A stretch of DNA of 60,004 nucleotides from Streptomyces albiflavescens (lineage in GTDB: Bacteria; Actinomycetota; Actinomycetes; Streptomycetales; Streptomycetaceae), in contig NZ_BMMM01000012.1 in NCBI RefSeq assembly GCF_014645835.1, forward strand, positions 27,496-87,499, given 5' to 3'. Positions 7,552-16,124 of this stretch are shown one piece after another. The position numbers and the translations under genes are program-made. Numbering within the stretch: position 1 is the first letter of the stretch; every line of letters begins with the position of its first letter. The notes below the pieces were generated by a model. The model was not told where the DNA came from and did no database searches. It saw nothing but the letters and a program-made list of their open reading frames with translations.

Positions 7552-8535
7552 GTGCCGTCCCTGCTGCACTTCGGGGAGGACGACCTCCTCAACTGCCGCT
7601 TCGCGGTGTCCCCGCTGTGGGAGACCCTCGAGGCGGTGCGGACGCTGAACCGTCCCGCGCGCCACGGCTACCACGCGCACTGGCTGCGGCGGATCCGCGC
7701 CGCCGCGGCGGGGCTCGACCTCGCGCCCCTGTGGCTGCTCATGCCGCGGCGCGGCTACTCCCCCGACTGGCTGGGCCGGCCTCCGATCGGCCCGGCCGCC
7801 ACCTTCGGGGAGGAGATCGCGGCGGTCCGCGCGGCCGACCCCGAGTCGGCCCGTGAGGAGACCGCACGGTCACTCACGGACACCCCCGGCGCCCTCGAGT
7901 CCGCCCGCGGGCGGGCCCTGCTGGAGGACCCGGTCCGCATGGTCCGGGAGCTGGCCGACCTGGTGGAGGAGGCCTGGCACACCCTCCTCGAACCGGACTG
8001 GCCACGGCTGCGGGCCCTGCTGGAGGCGGACGTCTCGTTCCACTCACGGCGGCTCGCCGAGGTCGGCCTCGGCGGGCTGCTTCCGGAGATCGACCCGCGG
8101 TTCGGCTGGCGCGCCCGGACGCTGGCCGTCGAGTGGAAGGGGCTCCACGAGCGGGACCTCGCGGGGCAGGGACTCGTCCTGGTGCCCAGCGTCTTCATCT
8201 GGCCGGACGTGGTCAGCTCCTTCGACCCGCCCTGGCAGCCCACGCTCGTCTACCCTGCGCGGGGCATCGGCGGTCTGTGGTCCGGGCCGTCGGACCGAGC
8301 GCCCGACGCGCTCGTACGGCTGCTCGGGCGGGGGCGGGCCGCCGTGCTCACCGCACTGGCCGAGCCCGCCACCACGACGGTCCTGGCGCAACGTCTCGGG
8401 CTCGCGCCGTCCTCCGTATCGGCCCACCTCGCGACGCTCCGCGACGCGGGCCTGCTCACCTCCCGCCGCTACGGCCACCAGGTCCTCTACGAGCACACGC
8501 CCCTGGGCCTGGCCCTGGCGTCCGGAGCTGGGTGA
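7552..8535 (+). CDS. ArsR-type winged-helix regulator (DUF5937-like N-terminus)
   Basis: The product is 327 aa. The GTG at 7552 has GGGAGG five bases upstream. The N-terminal 230 residues resemble the DUF5937 region found in actinobacterial ArsR-like proteins. The C-terminal 70 residues are a winged helix (VLTALAEPATTTVLAQRL, then APSSVSAHLATLRDAGLL, then the SRRYGHQVLYEHT wing). No metal-binding Cys pair is visible, so this is not a classical arsenic or metal sensor. It is divergent from the MFS gene and is the likely local regulator. Convergent hairpins follow. Confidence 0.8.
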   Translation: MPSLLHFGEDDLLNCRFAVSPLWETLEAVRTLNRPARHGYHAHWLRRIRAAAAGLDLAPLWLLMPRRGYSPDWLGRPPIGPAATFGEEIAAVRAADPESAREETARSLTDTPGALESARGRALLEDPVRMVRELADLVEEAWHTLLEPDWPRLRALLEADVSFHSRRLAEVGLGGLLPEIDPRFGWRARTLAVEWKGLHERDLAGQGLVLVPSVFIWPDVVSSFDPPWQPTLVYPARGIGGLWSGPSDRAPDALVRLLGRGRAAVLTALAEPATTTVLAQRLGLAPSSVSAHLATLRDAGLLTSRRYGHQVLYEHTPLGLALASGAG

Positions 8536-8605
8536 CCCGCTGGGGCTCCGCGTTCACGGCGCCGGCCGGGGCGCGCTGACGGACGCAGGCCGCGAGGCAC
8601 GAAGA

Positions 8606-8656
8606 AACCCCGGCCCAGGGGCCGGGGTTCGGGAGACGGACCTCCACGGGAGGTCC
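8606..8656. terminator. Two terminator hairpins between convergent genes
   Basis: AACCCCGGCC-CAGG-GGCCGGGGTT (8606-8629) is a perfect 10-bp stem. GGACCTC-N5-GAGGTCC (8638-8656) follows. They lie between the ArsR gene and the thiamine-binding gene and can serve both strands. Confidence 0.8.
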
Positions 8657-8669
8657 GGTTGACGGAGGC

Positions 8670-8963
8670 TTACGCGGACAGGTGCCGCTCCACCGTCTCC
8701 ACCTTGGAGGTCATACCGTCCGTCACGCCGGGACGGATGTCCGCCTTGAGGACGACCGAGACGCGCGGTGCACGCTCCTCGACGACGGCGACGGCGCGCT
8801 TGACGACGTCCATCACTTCGTCCCACTCGCCTTCGATCGAGGTGAACATCGCGTCGGTGCGGTTCGGCAGACCCGACTCTCGGACCACGCGGACGGCGTC
8901 GGCGACGTACTCCCCAACGTCCTCGCCGACGCCCAGCGGTGTCACGGAGAAGGCGACGATCAT
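8670..8963 (-). CDS. MTH1187-family thiamine-binding protein
   Basis: The product is 97 aa. It has the ferredoxin-like YkoF/MTH1187 (DUF77) fold pattern: MIVAFSVTPLG at the start and TDAMFTSIEGEWDEVMDVVKRAV in the middle. Members bind thiamine or related compounds as small homotetramers. The start ATG overlaps the stop of the upstream DUF3817 gene by 4 bp (ATGA), so translation is coupled. Confidence 0.85.
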   Translation of the reverse strand: MIVAFSVTPLGVGEDVGEYVADAVRVVRESGLPNRTDAMFTSIEGEWDEVMDVVKRAVAVVEERAPRVSVVLKADIRPGVTDGMTSKVETVERHLSA

Positions 8964-9304
8964 GCGTTCACGATCCCTTCCTTGCGGGCGCGAGACGCGA
9001 TGACCGCGTTCTCGGCCTCGCGCTTGAGCTTGCGCTCGGCGAAGAAGCCGCCGGTCGGCAGGACGGAGAGAACGAAGTAGAGGATGCCGGTCCCCCCGCT
9101 CCACTTGGCGCGGTTCCAGGCGTCCGCCCAGAAGATCACGTACAGGATGAAGAGGACGCCGTGGATGGCGCCCATGACGGGCACCGCGTTGAAGTCCGTG
9201 GTCCGCTTCAGCACCGAGCAGACGAGCAGCAGCAGAAAGGAGACAGCCTCGGGGGCCGAGACCAGGCGGAGGCGGCGGAGGGCGGAGGCGGTCTTTATGT
9301 CCAC
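8960..9304 (-). CDS. DUF3817 domain membrane protein (second copy)
   Basis: The product is 114 aa with three hydrophobic segments and the family pattern HGVLFILYVIFW, then AKW, then PTGGFFAERKLKRE. It is paralogous to the gene at 5013. It is the first gene of a two-gene unit with the thiamine-binding protein (4-bp overlap) and is divergent from the AIM24 cluster. Function is unknown. Confidence 0.8.
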   Translation of the reverse strand: MDIKTASALRRLRLVSAPEAVSFLLLLVCSVLKRTTDFNAVPVMGAIHGVLFILYVIFWADAWNRAKWSGGTGILYFVLSVLPTGGFFAERKLKREAENAVIASRARKEGIVNA

Positions 9305-9331
9305 GGGTCACCTTCGGTGGGAGAGTCGTCA

Positions 9332-9358
9332 ACGCTTTGTGAACGCAAGCACAAGCGT
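9332..9358. promoter_or_regulatory. Inverted repeat in the DUF3817/AIM24 divergent region
   Basis: ACGCTTTGTG and CACAAGCGT form an imperfect inverted repeat (one extra T) about 28 bp upstream of the DUF3817 start, within the 178-bp divergent region. It could be an operator; nothing identifies the regulator. Confidence 0.35.
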
Positions 9359-9482
9359 CCGCCCATTGTGGCACTCGGGCTTCGCGCCTCCCGGCAGGGG
9401 GTCTCGGGGTGTCTTCGGGGTCCGGATCATCCCGCGGGCTCTGTCGGCGGCCCCACCCGGCGGCTACCTTCACAGCGTGGCG

Positions 9483-10115
9483 ATGTTTCGACTTCAAGGC
9501 AGCAAGGTGCTGGCCGTCGACATGACCGGGGACGCCGTAAAGGCGAAGAACGGCTCGATGGTCGCGTACGACGGCCAGATGGCCTTCAAGAAGCTGAGCG
9601 GGGGCGGTGAGGGCATACGGGGGATGGTGACCCGGCGCCTCACCGGTGAGCAGATGACGGTGATGGAGGTGAAGGGACACGGGACCTGCTGGTTCGCGGA
9701 CCGTGCCTCCGAGATCAACCTCGTCGATCTCCAGGGGGACAAGCTGTACGTGGAGTCGAGCAATCTGCTCGCGACGGACGCGGGGCTGCGCACCGGCACG
9801 TCCTTCACGGGCCTGCGGGGCGCCTCACAGGGCAACGGACTGTTCACGACCACCGTCGAGGGACACGGGCAGGCGGCGATCATGTCCGACGGCCCGGCGG
9901 TGGTGCTGCGGGTGAGCTCCCAGTACCCGCTGACGGTCGACCCGGGCGCGTACATCGCGCACCAGGGCAATGTGCGCCAGTCCTTCCAGTCCGGTGTGAC
10001 GTTCCGCACGTTGCTCGGCGAGGGCGGCGGCGAGGCGTTCCAGATCCGCTTCGAGGGCGACGGCCTGGTCTATGTGCAGCCCAGTGAGCGCAACACGATC
10101 GCGGGGGACGTGTGA
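9483..10115 (+). CDS. AIM24 family protein, first of three
   Basis: The product is 210 aa. AIM24 (TIGR00266-type) proteins form a beta-rich TRAP-like fold. Here this is seen as repeating Gly-containing strands such as KNGSMVAYDGQMAF, LTGEQMTVMEVKGHG and YVESSNLLATDAG. A GTG at 9477 is an alternative start. Related proteins are linked to mitochondrial inner-membrane organisation in yeast; bacterial function is unknown. One base separates it from the next AIM24 gene, so the cluster is an operon. Confidence 0.85.
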   Translation: MFRLQGSKVLAVDMTGDAVKAKNGSMVAYDGQMAFKKLSGGGEGIRGMVTRRLTGEQMTVMEVKGHGTCWFADRASEINLVDLQGDKLYVESSNLLATDAGLRTGTSFTGLRGASQGNGLFTTTVEGHGQAAIMSDGPAVVLRVSSQYPLTVDPGAYIAHQGNVRQSFQSGVTFRTLLGEGGGEAFQIRFEGDGLVYVQPSERNTIAGDV

Positions 10116-10116
10116 C

Positions 10117-10767
10117 ATGCCCTTTCGCGAAGTGAACTCGAAGATGGTCGAGGCCACGGTGCTGCCGGGCCAGCGGATGTTCAGCCAGCGCGGCGCGATG
10201 CTCGCCTACCGGGGCGAGGTCTCCTTCACCCCCAACATCCAGGGCGGCCAGGGCGGTGTCATGTCGATGATCGGCCGCCGCCTGGCCAACGAGGCCACTC
10301 CACTGATGACCGTCGAGGGCTCCGGCACGGTGCTCTTCGGGCACGGCGGCCATCACGTGCAAGTGATCAATCTCACAGGCGACACCTTGTACGTCGAGGC
10401 GGACCGGCTGCTCGCCTTCGACGGCACTCTCCAGCAGGGCACGATGTTCCTCGGCTCGCAGGGCGGGGTCATGGGCATGATGCGGGGCCAGGTGACCGGC
10501 CAGGGCCTCTTCACCACGACCCTCAAGGGACACGGCGCGGTCGCCGTCATGGCGCACGGCGGCGTCTTCGAGATCCCGATCACCCCGCAGCGCCCGGTCC
10601 ACGTCGACCCGCAGGCGTACGTCGCCCACCACGGCGACGTACGCAACAAGCTGTCCACGGCGCTGGGCTGGCGCGACATGGTGGGCCGCGGCTCGGGCGA
10701 GGCGTTCCAGCTGGAGCTGAGCGGTAATGGTGCGGTGTACGTCCAGGCCTCGGAGGAGAAGCTGTGA
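10117..10767 (+). CDS. AIM24 family protein, second of three
   Basis: The product is 216 aa with the same AIM24 beta pattern, for example RGAMLAYRGEVSF, LMTVEGSGTVLFGHGG and YVEADRLLAFDGT. A Gly/Met-rich insert (GGVMGMMRGQVTGQG) lies near the middle. The ATG at 10117 is one base after the preceding stop. Its own stop overlaps the GTG of the third copy, so expression is tightly coupled. Confidence 0.85.
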   Translation: MPFREVNSKMVEATVLPGQRMFSQRGAMLAYRGEVSFTPNIQGGQGGVMSMIGRRLANEATPLMTVEGSGTVLFGHGGHHVQVINLTGDTLYVEADRLLAFDGTLQQGTMFLGSQGGVMGMMRGQVTGQGLFTTTLKGHGAVAVMAHGGVFEIPITPQRPVHVDPQAYVAHHGDVRNKLSTALGWRDMVGRGSGEAFQLELSGNGAVYVQASEEKL

Positions 10768-11564
10768 GCGCGTACGGGACTCCGGGCGGCCCGGTGATCC
10801 ACGACCCGATGTCGCTGCCGGTCGACGACAACGTCAACAAGTACACCTTCTGCGTCGAGCTCAAGGGGAGCCAGTGGTTCCTGCAGAAGGGCAAGATGAT
10901 CGCCTACTACGGGTCGATGGAATTCAACGGCGTCGGACACGGCCGGCTCGACCGTCTCGTGCGCACGTCGTTCCATTCGCCTCTGCACGCGAGCGACTGG
11001 GTCGTGGCCGAGGGTTCGGGCAAGATGCTCCTCGCCGACCGGGCCTTCGACGTCAATTCGTATGACCTGGACGACGGCAACCTGACCATTCGCTCGGGCA
11101 ACCTCCTCGCTTTTCAGCCAAGTCTTGCCCTCAAGCAGTCGATCGTGCCGGGGTTTCTGACCCTGATCGGAACCGGCAAGTTCGTGGCCGCATCCAACGG
11201 TCCGGTGGTGTTCATGGAACCTCCGATTCGGGTGGACCCTCAGGCCCTGGTGGGCTGGGCCGACTGCCCCTCCCCGTGCCATCACTACGACCACGGGTAC
11301 ATGACAGGTGTAATGGGCGGTCTACGTGCGATGACAGGCCTCGGCGGGGCCTCTGGAGAGGAGCACCAGTTCGAGTTCGTAGGGGCCGGCACGGTGCTGC
11401 TCCAGTCCACCGAAACCCTCATGGCCGAGCAGGCCACGGGCGCGGTCCCGCACGAGCCGGGAGTACCGGGCGCGAGCGGGGTACCAGGTCATCAGGGACA
11501 GCAAGCCGGCACACCGCGCCTTCCCGGACAGCTGGGGGACCTCCAGCGTCGCTTCGGGCTGTGA
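10764..11564 (+). CDS. AIM24 family protein, third of three
   Basis: The product is 266 aa, starting at a GTG that overlaps the previous stop (GTGA). The AIM24 core covers about residues 25-220 and is more diverged than the other two, with CPSPCHHYDHGY as a possible metal-binding insert. The last 40 residues are low-complexity and Gly-Pro rich (EPGVPGASGVPGHQGQQ), collagen-like and absent from the other two. A weak inverted repeat follows in the gap to the MarR gene. Confidence 0.85.
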   Translation: MSAYGTPGGPVIHDPMSLPVDDNVNKYTFCVELKGSQWFLQKGKMIAYYGSMEFNGVGHGRLDRLVRTSFHSPLHASDWVVAEGSGKMLLADRAFDVNSYDLDDGNLTIRSGNLLAFQPSLALKQSIVPGFLTLIGTGKFVAASNGPVVFMEPPIRVDPQALVGWADCPSPCHHYDHGYMTGVMGGLRAMTGLGGASGEEHQFEFVGAGTVLLQSTETLMAEQATGAVPHEPGVPGASGVPGHQGQQAGTPRLPGQLGDLQRRFGL

Positions 11565-11579
11565 GCGGTAGTCTGCGGA

Positions 11580-11611
11580 GTGTGACATCGAACGCGTGCG
11601 CACAGTCACAC
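11580..11611. promoter_or_regulatory. Inverted repeat before the MarR gene
   Basis: GTGTGAC and GTCACAC are separated by 18 bases. The site is just after the third AIM24 gene and about 46 bp before the MarR ATG, next to an AT-rich stretch (TTCAACATTTTAGG) that may hold the MarR promoter. It could be an operator or a weak terminator. Confidence 0.35.
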
Positions 11612-11656
11612 CACCCTCACTAGTTCGCCTTTCAACATTTTAGGTAGACTTCATTT

Positions 11657-12133
11657 ATGGAGACCGAGACGGCCACGCGCTGGCTGACCGATGCGGAGCA
11701 GTGCGCCTGGCGCACCCACCTGGAGGTCAACAGGCTGTTGACGTACCAGCTCGAGAGGGACCTGCAGCCGTTCGGGCTGACGATGAACGACTACGAGATC
11801 CTGGTCAACCTCTCCGAGTCGGAGGGCCTACGGATGCGGATGAGTGACCTCGCGTCCGCCACCCTCCAGTCCAAGAGTCGGCTCTCGCACCAGATCACGC
11901 GCATGGAGAACGCGGATCTGGTGCGACGCGAGAACTGCGAGTCTGACCGCCGGGGCCTGTATGCCGTCCTCACCGAGCACGGCATGGAGACGATGAAGAA
12001 GGTCGCGCCGTATCACGTGGCGTCCGTGCGGAGGCACTTCATCGATCTGCTCTCCCCGGAGGCTCTGGAAGACCTCCACAAGTCGTTGCGGCCGATCGCC
12101 GAGCATCTGCGAGGGCAGCGGGGCAAACCGTAG
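11657..12133 (+). CDS. MarR family transcriptional regulator
   Basis: The product is 158 aa. The MarR winged helix covers about residues 35-130: LTMNDYEILVNLSES, then MSDLASATLQSKSRLSHQITRME as recognition region, then the wing SDRRGLYAVLTEHG. It is convergent with an MFS gene 42 bp away, so co-regulation is not implied by layout. The ligand is unknown. Confidence 0.85.
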   Translation: METETATRWLTDAEQCAWRTHLEVNRLLTYQLERDLQPFGLTMNDYEILVNLSESEGLRMRMSDLASATLQSKSRLSHQITRMENADLVRRENCESDRRGLYAVLTEHGMETMKKVAPYHVASVRRHFIDLLSPEALEDLHKSLRPIAEHLRGQRGKP

Positions 12134-12175
12134 CGGTTCGGAAGCTGCCGGACGTCCTGGGGCGGTCTGACGTCC

Positions 12176-13453
12176 TCAGACGGCCGGCTGCTCGGGAGCT
12201 GTCGGCTGTTCGTGGCTGATCGCGCAGTTCTCCGCGCCCTCGACGGGGCGCGGAGAAGTGCCCGCACCCCGCACGGAGATCAGGCCCGCGGCGACGGCCA
12301 CCGCTCCCGAGGCCGCGAAGCACAGGCCCAGTGACACGTGGCCCACCAGGAGCCCGACCCCTGCGGCGCCCCCCGAACTGCCCGCGTTCACCGCGGTGTT
12401 CACCCAGGCGCCCGCCTGGGTGCGGAAGCCCGGCGGAGCCGCCTCGTCGGCGATCAGGTAGGACGTGGTCAGGGCCGGGGCGACGAAGAAGCCCGCGCAG
12501 GCCACGGCGACGGTCAGTGTGCCGAGGCCGGGAGCGAGCCCCGCGGCGAGCAGGGCGAGACCCAGGCCGCCGGCCTGGAGCGGCAGCCGCACCCGCGCGG
12601 GCCTGCGCCAGTTGACGGCGCCGTTCAGCAGGCCGCCCAGCGCGCTGCCCACCGACAGCGCGGCGAGCACCCAGGCCACTACGTCGTCCCCGTGATGGCG
12701 CTGCTGGGCGAAGGCCATCACGAGAAGGTCCAGGGATCCCAGAGACAGCCCTACGCCCGCCGCGACGACGACGGGCTGCGCGAGCGCGCGTCCGCCGCGG
12801 AACCGGCGCCCGGAGCGTGCCCGCTTCTTCTCCGCGGCCGGTCGTACGCCCGCCACGACCGGCGACAGCACGAACGCGAGGGTGCCGGCCCACACCAGCA
12901 GGGCGCTGAGCGCGACCCCGGCGGCCGGCGGCGCGAACTGCACGACCGCGCCCACCAGCAACGGCCCCGAGACGAAGAGGATCTCCTCCGCCACGCCGTC
13001 CAGGCTGTACGCGCGCTGCAACAGCAGCCGGTCCTCGACCACTTCGCCCCACACGGCGCGCATCGTGGGGCCGAGGGGCGGCGTGCAACTACCGGCGGCG
13101 ACGGCCAGCGCGCCGAGTGCCGCCGCCGGCGCTCCCGGCCGCCAGGCTGCCGCCGCGAAGGCCGTGAGCAGGCCCGCGTACAGCGAGGCCATCGGGAGGA
13201 GGGCACGGCGGGGGCCGTACCGGTCGATCAGGGCCGCCCTCGCGGGCGACAGGAACACGCTCATCGCGCCGAACAGCGCCATGACCGTGCCGGCCACGGC
13301 GTACGACCCGGTTGCCCGGGTCACGGTGAGCATCATGGCCAGCGAGATGATGCCGTACGAGAGCCTGCCGATCAGGGCGGCGGTAAAGGTGCGGCGGGTG
13401 TGGGGAATGCGGAAGAGCGCGGCGTACGAGGGCCGCGAGAGCGTCGCAGACAT
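12176..13453 (-). CDS. MFS transporter
   Basis: The product is 425 aa with about 12 hydrophobic helices. The motif LIDRYGPRRALLPMAS after helix 2 matches the major facilitator loop signature. The C-terminal tail (about 35 residues) is polar and Glu/Pro-rich. It fits actinobacterial putative drug-efflux permeases; substrate unknown. It has its own upstream region, shared with no divergent gene. Confidence 0.8.
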   Translation of the reverse strand: MSATLSRPSYAALFRIPHTRRTFTAALIGRLSYGIISLAMMLTVTRATGSYAVAGTVMALFGAMSVFLSPARAALIDRYGPRRALLPMASLYAGLLTAFAAAAWRPGAPAAALGALAVAAGSCTPPLGPTMRAVWGEVVEDRLLLQRAYSLDGVAEEILFVSGPLLVGAVVQFAPPAAGVALSALLVWAGTLAFVLSPVVAGVRPAAEKKRARSGRRFRGGRALAQPVVVAAGVGLSLGSLDLLVMAFAQQRHHGDDVVAWVLAALSVGSALGGLLNGAVNWRRPARVRLPLQAGGLGLALLAAGLAPGLGTLTVAVACAGFFVAPALTTSYLIADEAAPPGFRTQAGAWVNTAVNAGSSGGAAGVGLLVGHVSLGLCFAASGAVAVAAGLISVRGAGTSPRPVEGAENCAISHEQPTAPEQPAV

Positions 13454-13615
13454 GCGAAAGGTTCCTCGACTTCGAGGCGGGTTGGGGGACGCCTGAGTGC
13501 CGCGACGACGCAGCGGCGATGCGCTGCCTGTCCGTCGCGGGCCTGGGCGGGCCCTATGCCAAGAGGAGGAACATGCGGCCCAACTTAGCAGCGGCCGGTG
13601 GAAGTTGACCAGGGA

Positions 13616-13767
13616 GTTTCTCGCCCCCTCCGCCCCTGCCCGTCCCGTCCCTGGGGGCTGCGCCCCCAGACCCCCGCCAAAAGATTGCGCAGTTCCCCGC
13701 GCCCCTGAAAAGGGCGCGGGGAACTGCGCGACACTGCGGGACGGGCAGGGCGGAGGGGGCGAGAAAC
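13616..13767. repeat. Composite inverted-repeat element with nested hairpins
   Basis: Outer arms at 13616-13646 and 13738-13767 are inverted copies of each other, differing by one base over about 30 (GTTTCTCGCCCCCTCC... on the left). Inside are CTGGGGGC-TGC-GCCCCCAG and a strong hairpin at 13687-13730 with 18-bp arms (GCGCAGTTCCCCGCGCCC). The element fills the gap between the MFS start region and the meaB stop and probably terminates transcription arriving at meaB's 3' end. The right-hand module matches the block at 3128-3236. Confidence 0.75.
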
Positions 13768-13775
13768 GCCTCGGC

Positions 13776-14732
13776 TCAGCTCTCTGTCAGGCCCTCCACC
13801 AGGGAGTCCGCGGCCCGGTACGGGTCGAGTTCACCCGCCACGATCCGCTCCGCGAGCGCGCCGAGGTGACGGTCACCATGGAGGTCGCCGATGCGTTCAC
13901 GCAGGGCCGTGACCGCGATGGTCTCCACCTCGTGGGCGGCGCGGGCCAGGCGCCGCTCGGCGAGCACCCCGTGCTCTTCCATCCACGCCCGGTGCTTCTC
14001 CAGCGCCTCGACGACCTCGTCGATCCCCTCGCCACGGGCGGCAACCGTCTTGACGATCGGCGGCCGCCAGTCGCCCGGACCGCGGGACTCTCCCAGCCCG
14101 AGCATGTGGTTCAGCTCACGCGCCGTCGCGTCGGCCCCGTCCCGATCGGCCTTGTTGACGACGTACACATCGCCGATCTCCAGGATTCCGGCCTTGGCCG
14201 CCTGGATCCCGTCGCCCATGCCGGGAGCGAGCAGGACGACCGACGTGTCCGCCTGGGACGCGATCTCGACCTCGGACTGGCCGACACCCACCGTCTCCAC
14301 CAGCACCACGTCGCAGCCCGCCGCGTCCAGGACGCGGATCGCCTGCGGCGCGGCCCACGCGAGCCCGCCCAGGTGGCCGCGCGTGGCCATCGAGCGGATG
14401 TACACCCCGGGGTCGGACGCGTGCTCGGACATGCGCACGCGGTCGCCGAGCAGCGCGCCTCCGGAGAACGGCGAGGAGGGGTCGACGGCCAGCACTCCGA
14501 CGCGCTTGCCCTGTCGCCGGTACGCCGTCACCAGGGCCGAGGTCGACGTCGACTTGCCGACGCCCGGCGATCCCGTCAGCCCCACCACGTACGCGTTACC
14601 GGCCAACGGCGCCAGCGCCGCCATGACCTCACGGAGCTGCGGTGCCGCCCCCTCCACCAGGGAGATCAGCCGGGCCACGGCCCGCGGCCGTCCTTCCCTG
14701 GCCTGGGCCACCAGCGAGGAGACGTCCTGCAT
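13776..14732 (-). CDS. meaB: Methylmalonyl-CoA mutase-associated GTPase MeaB
   Basis: The product is 318 aa. It is a G3E-type P-loop GTPase that guards loading and repair of adenosylcobalamin in acyl-CoA mutases. Visible motifs are Walker A GSPGVGKST, the acidic DPSSPFSGGALLGDR region, VETVGVGQSE (switch/Walker B) and the NKAD guanine-specificity motif. The ATG at 14732 is five bases after GGAG; an in-frame GTG directly precedes it. It lies 40 bp downstream of the thiolase gene on the same strand. With icmA in the window, it may serve isobutyryl-CoA mutase, methylmalonyl-CoA mutase or both. Confidence 0.93.
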   Translation of the reverse strand: MQDVSSLVAQAREGRPRAVARLISLVEGAAPQLREVMAALAPLAGNAYVVGLTGSPGVGKSTSTSALVTAYRRQGKRVGVLAVDPSSPFSGGALLGDRVRMSEHASDPGVYIRSMATRGHLGGLAWAAPQAIRVLDAAGCDVVLVETVGVGQSEVEIASQADTSVVLLAPGMGDGIQAAKAGILEIGDVYVVNKADRDGADATARELNHMLGLGESRGPGDWRPPIVKTVAARGEGIDEVVEALEKHRAWMEEHGVLAERRLARAAHEVETIAVTALRERIGDLHGDRHLGALAERIVAGELDPYRAADSLVEGLTES

Positions 14733-14775
14733 CACAGCTCCGTTCAGTCGAGATTCCGCAAGAGGGGAACGCGTG

Positions 14776-15978
14776 TCAGGCCTTGGGTACCCGCACGATC
14801 AGCGCGTCACCCTGACCGCCGCCACCGCACAGCGCGGCCGCGCCCACGCCGCCGCCGCGCCGCTTCAGCTCAAGGGCGAGGTGCAGCACGAGCCGGGCAC
14901 CGGACATCCCGATCGGGTGACCGAGAGCGATGGCGCCGCCGTTGACGTTCACCTTTTCCGTGGACACCCCGAGATCCTTCATTGACTGCACGGCGACCGC
15001 CGCGAAGGCCTCGTTGATCTCGATCAGGTCGAGGTCCTCGACCTCCAGGCCCTCCTTCTTGAGGGCGTGCACGATCGCGTTCGAGGGCTGCGACTGCAGG
15101 GAGTTGTCCGGGCCTGCCACGTTCCCGTGCGCGCCGATCTCGGCGATCCACTCCAGGCCGAGCTCCAGCGCCTTGGCCTTGCTCATCACGACCACGGCGG
15201 CCGCGCCGTCCGAGATCTGCGACGAGGTGCCGGCGGTGATCGTGCCGTCCCTGGTGAAGGCGGGGCGCAGCTTGCCGAGCGACTCGACGGTCGTCTCGCC
15301 GCGGATGCCCTCGTCCTTGCTGAAGACGACGGGCTCGCCCTTGCGCTGCGGAATCTCGACCGGCGTGATCTCCGCCTCGAAGATGCCGTTCTTCTGCGCG
15401 GCGGCCGCACGCTGGTGCGAGAGGGCCGCCACTTCGTCCTGCTCCGGACGGGCGATGCCGAGCCGCGTGTTGTGCTTCTCCGTCGATTCGCCCATGGCGA
15501 TGTTCTCGAAGGCGTCCGTCAGACCGTCGTACGCCATGGCGTCGAGCATCTCGATCGCCCCGTACTTGTAGCCCTCACGGGACTTGGGGAGGAGATGCGG
15601 CGCGTTCGTCATCGACTCCTGGCCACCCGCGACGACGACATCGAATTCGCCCGCTCGGATCAGCTGGTCGGCGAGCGCGATGGCGTCCAGGCCCGACAGA
15701 CACACCTTGTTGATGGTGAGCGCCGGGACGCTCATCGGGATGCCCGCCTTGACCGCGGCCTGGCGTGCCGGGATCTGCCCTGCCCCGGCCTGGAGCACCT
15801 GGCCCATGATCACGTACTGCACCTGGTCGCCACCGATCCCCGCACGGTCGAGGGCGGCCTTGATCGCGAAGCCTCCGAGGTCGGCTCCGGAAAAGGACTT
15901 CAGGGAGCCGAGCAACCGTCCCATCGGGGTGCGGGCACCCGCGACGATCACGGAAGTCGTGCTGTTCGTTCCAGACAT
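14776..15978 (-). CDS. Acetyl-CoA C-acetyltransferase (thiolase)
   Basis: The product is 400 aa, normal for type II biosynthetic thiolases. Catalytic residues are visible: nucleophile Cys93 in NKVCLSGLDA, the NEAFAAVAV motif, His in GHPIGMSGAR and the second Cys in CGGGGQGDA. It condenses two acetyl-CoA to acetoacetyl-CoA or cleaves 3-ketoacyl-CoA. The ATG at 15978 was chosen over an upstream frame extension. It is divergent from the methylmalonyl-CoA epimerase gene and probably co-transcribed with meaB. Confidence 0.92.
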   Translation of the reverse strand: MSGTNSTTSVIVAGARTPMGRLLGSLKSFSGADLGGFAIKAALDRAGIGGDQVQYVIMGQVLQAGAGQIPARQAAVKAGIPMSVPALTINKVCLSGLDAIALADQLIRAGEFDVVVAGGQESMTNAPHLLPKSREGYKYGAIEMLDAMAYDGLTDAFENIAMGESTEKHNTRLGIARPEQDEVAALSHQRAAAAQKNGIFEAEITPVEIPQRKGEPVVFSKDEGIRGETTVESLGKLRPAFTRDGTITAGTSSQISDGAAAVVVMSKAKALELGLEWIAEIGAHGNVAGPDNSLQSQPSNAIVHALKKEGLEVEDLDLIEINEAFAAVAVQSMKDLGVSTEKVNVNGGAIALGHPIGMSGARLVLHLALELKRRGGGVGAAALCGGGGQGDALIVRVPKA

Positions 15979-16124
15979 GAGGTGCGATCCCCTTCCAGCT
16001 TGCACAGCTGAGGAGTGAACGAGGGTTTACTTGAATGTACTGAGCGGTAAGCCAGCCGTCATCCGGCCGCGAGTGTGATCGCGCGCACGTTGCGTAACCA
16101 CCTCCGGAGCGCTGCACTGACTCC
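15979..16124. promoter_or_regulatory. Divergent promoter region, thiolase/epimerase
   Basis: This 146-bp region includes TTTACTTGAATGTACTGAG followed by CGGTAAG near 16026-16052. It is an AT-richer island with a degenerate TTAC...GTAA inverted pattern reminiscent of the icmA palindrome. A shared acyl-CoA regulator is possible but unproven. Confidence 0.35.
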
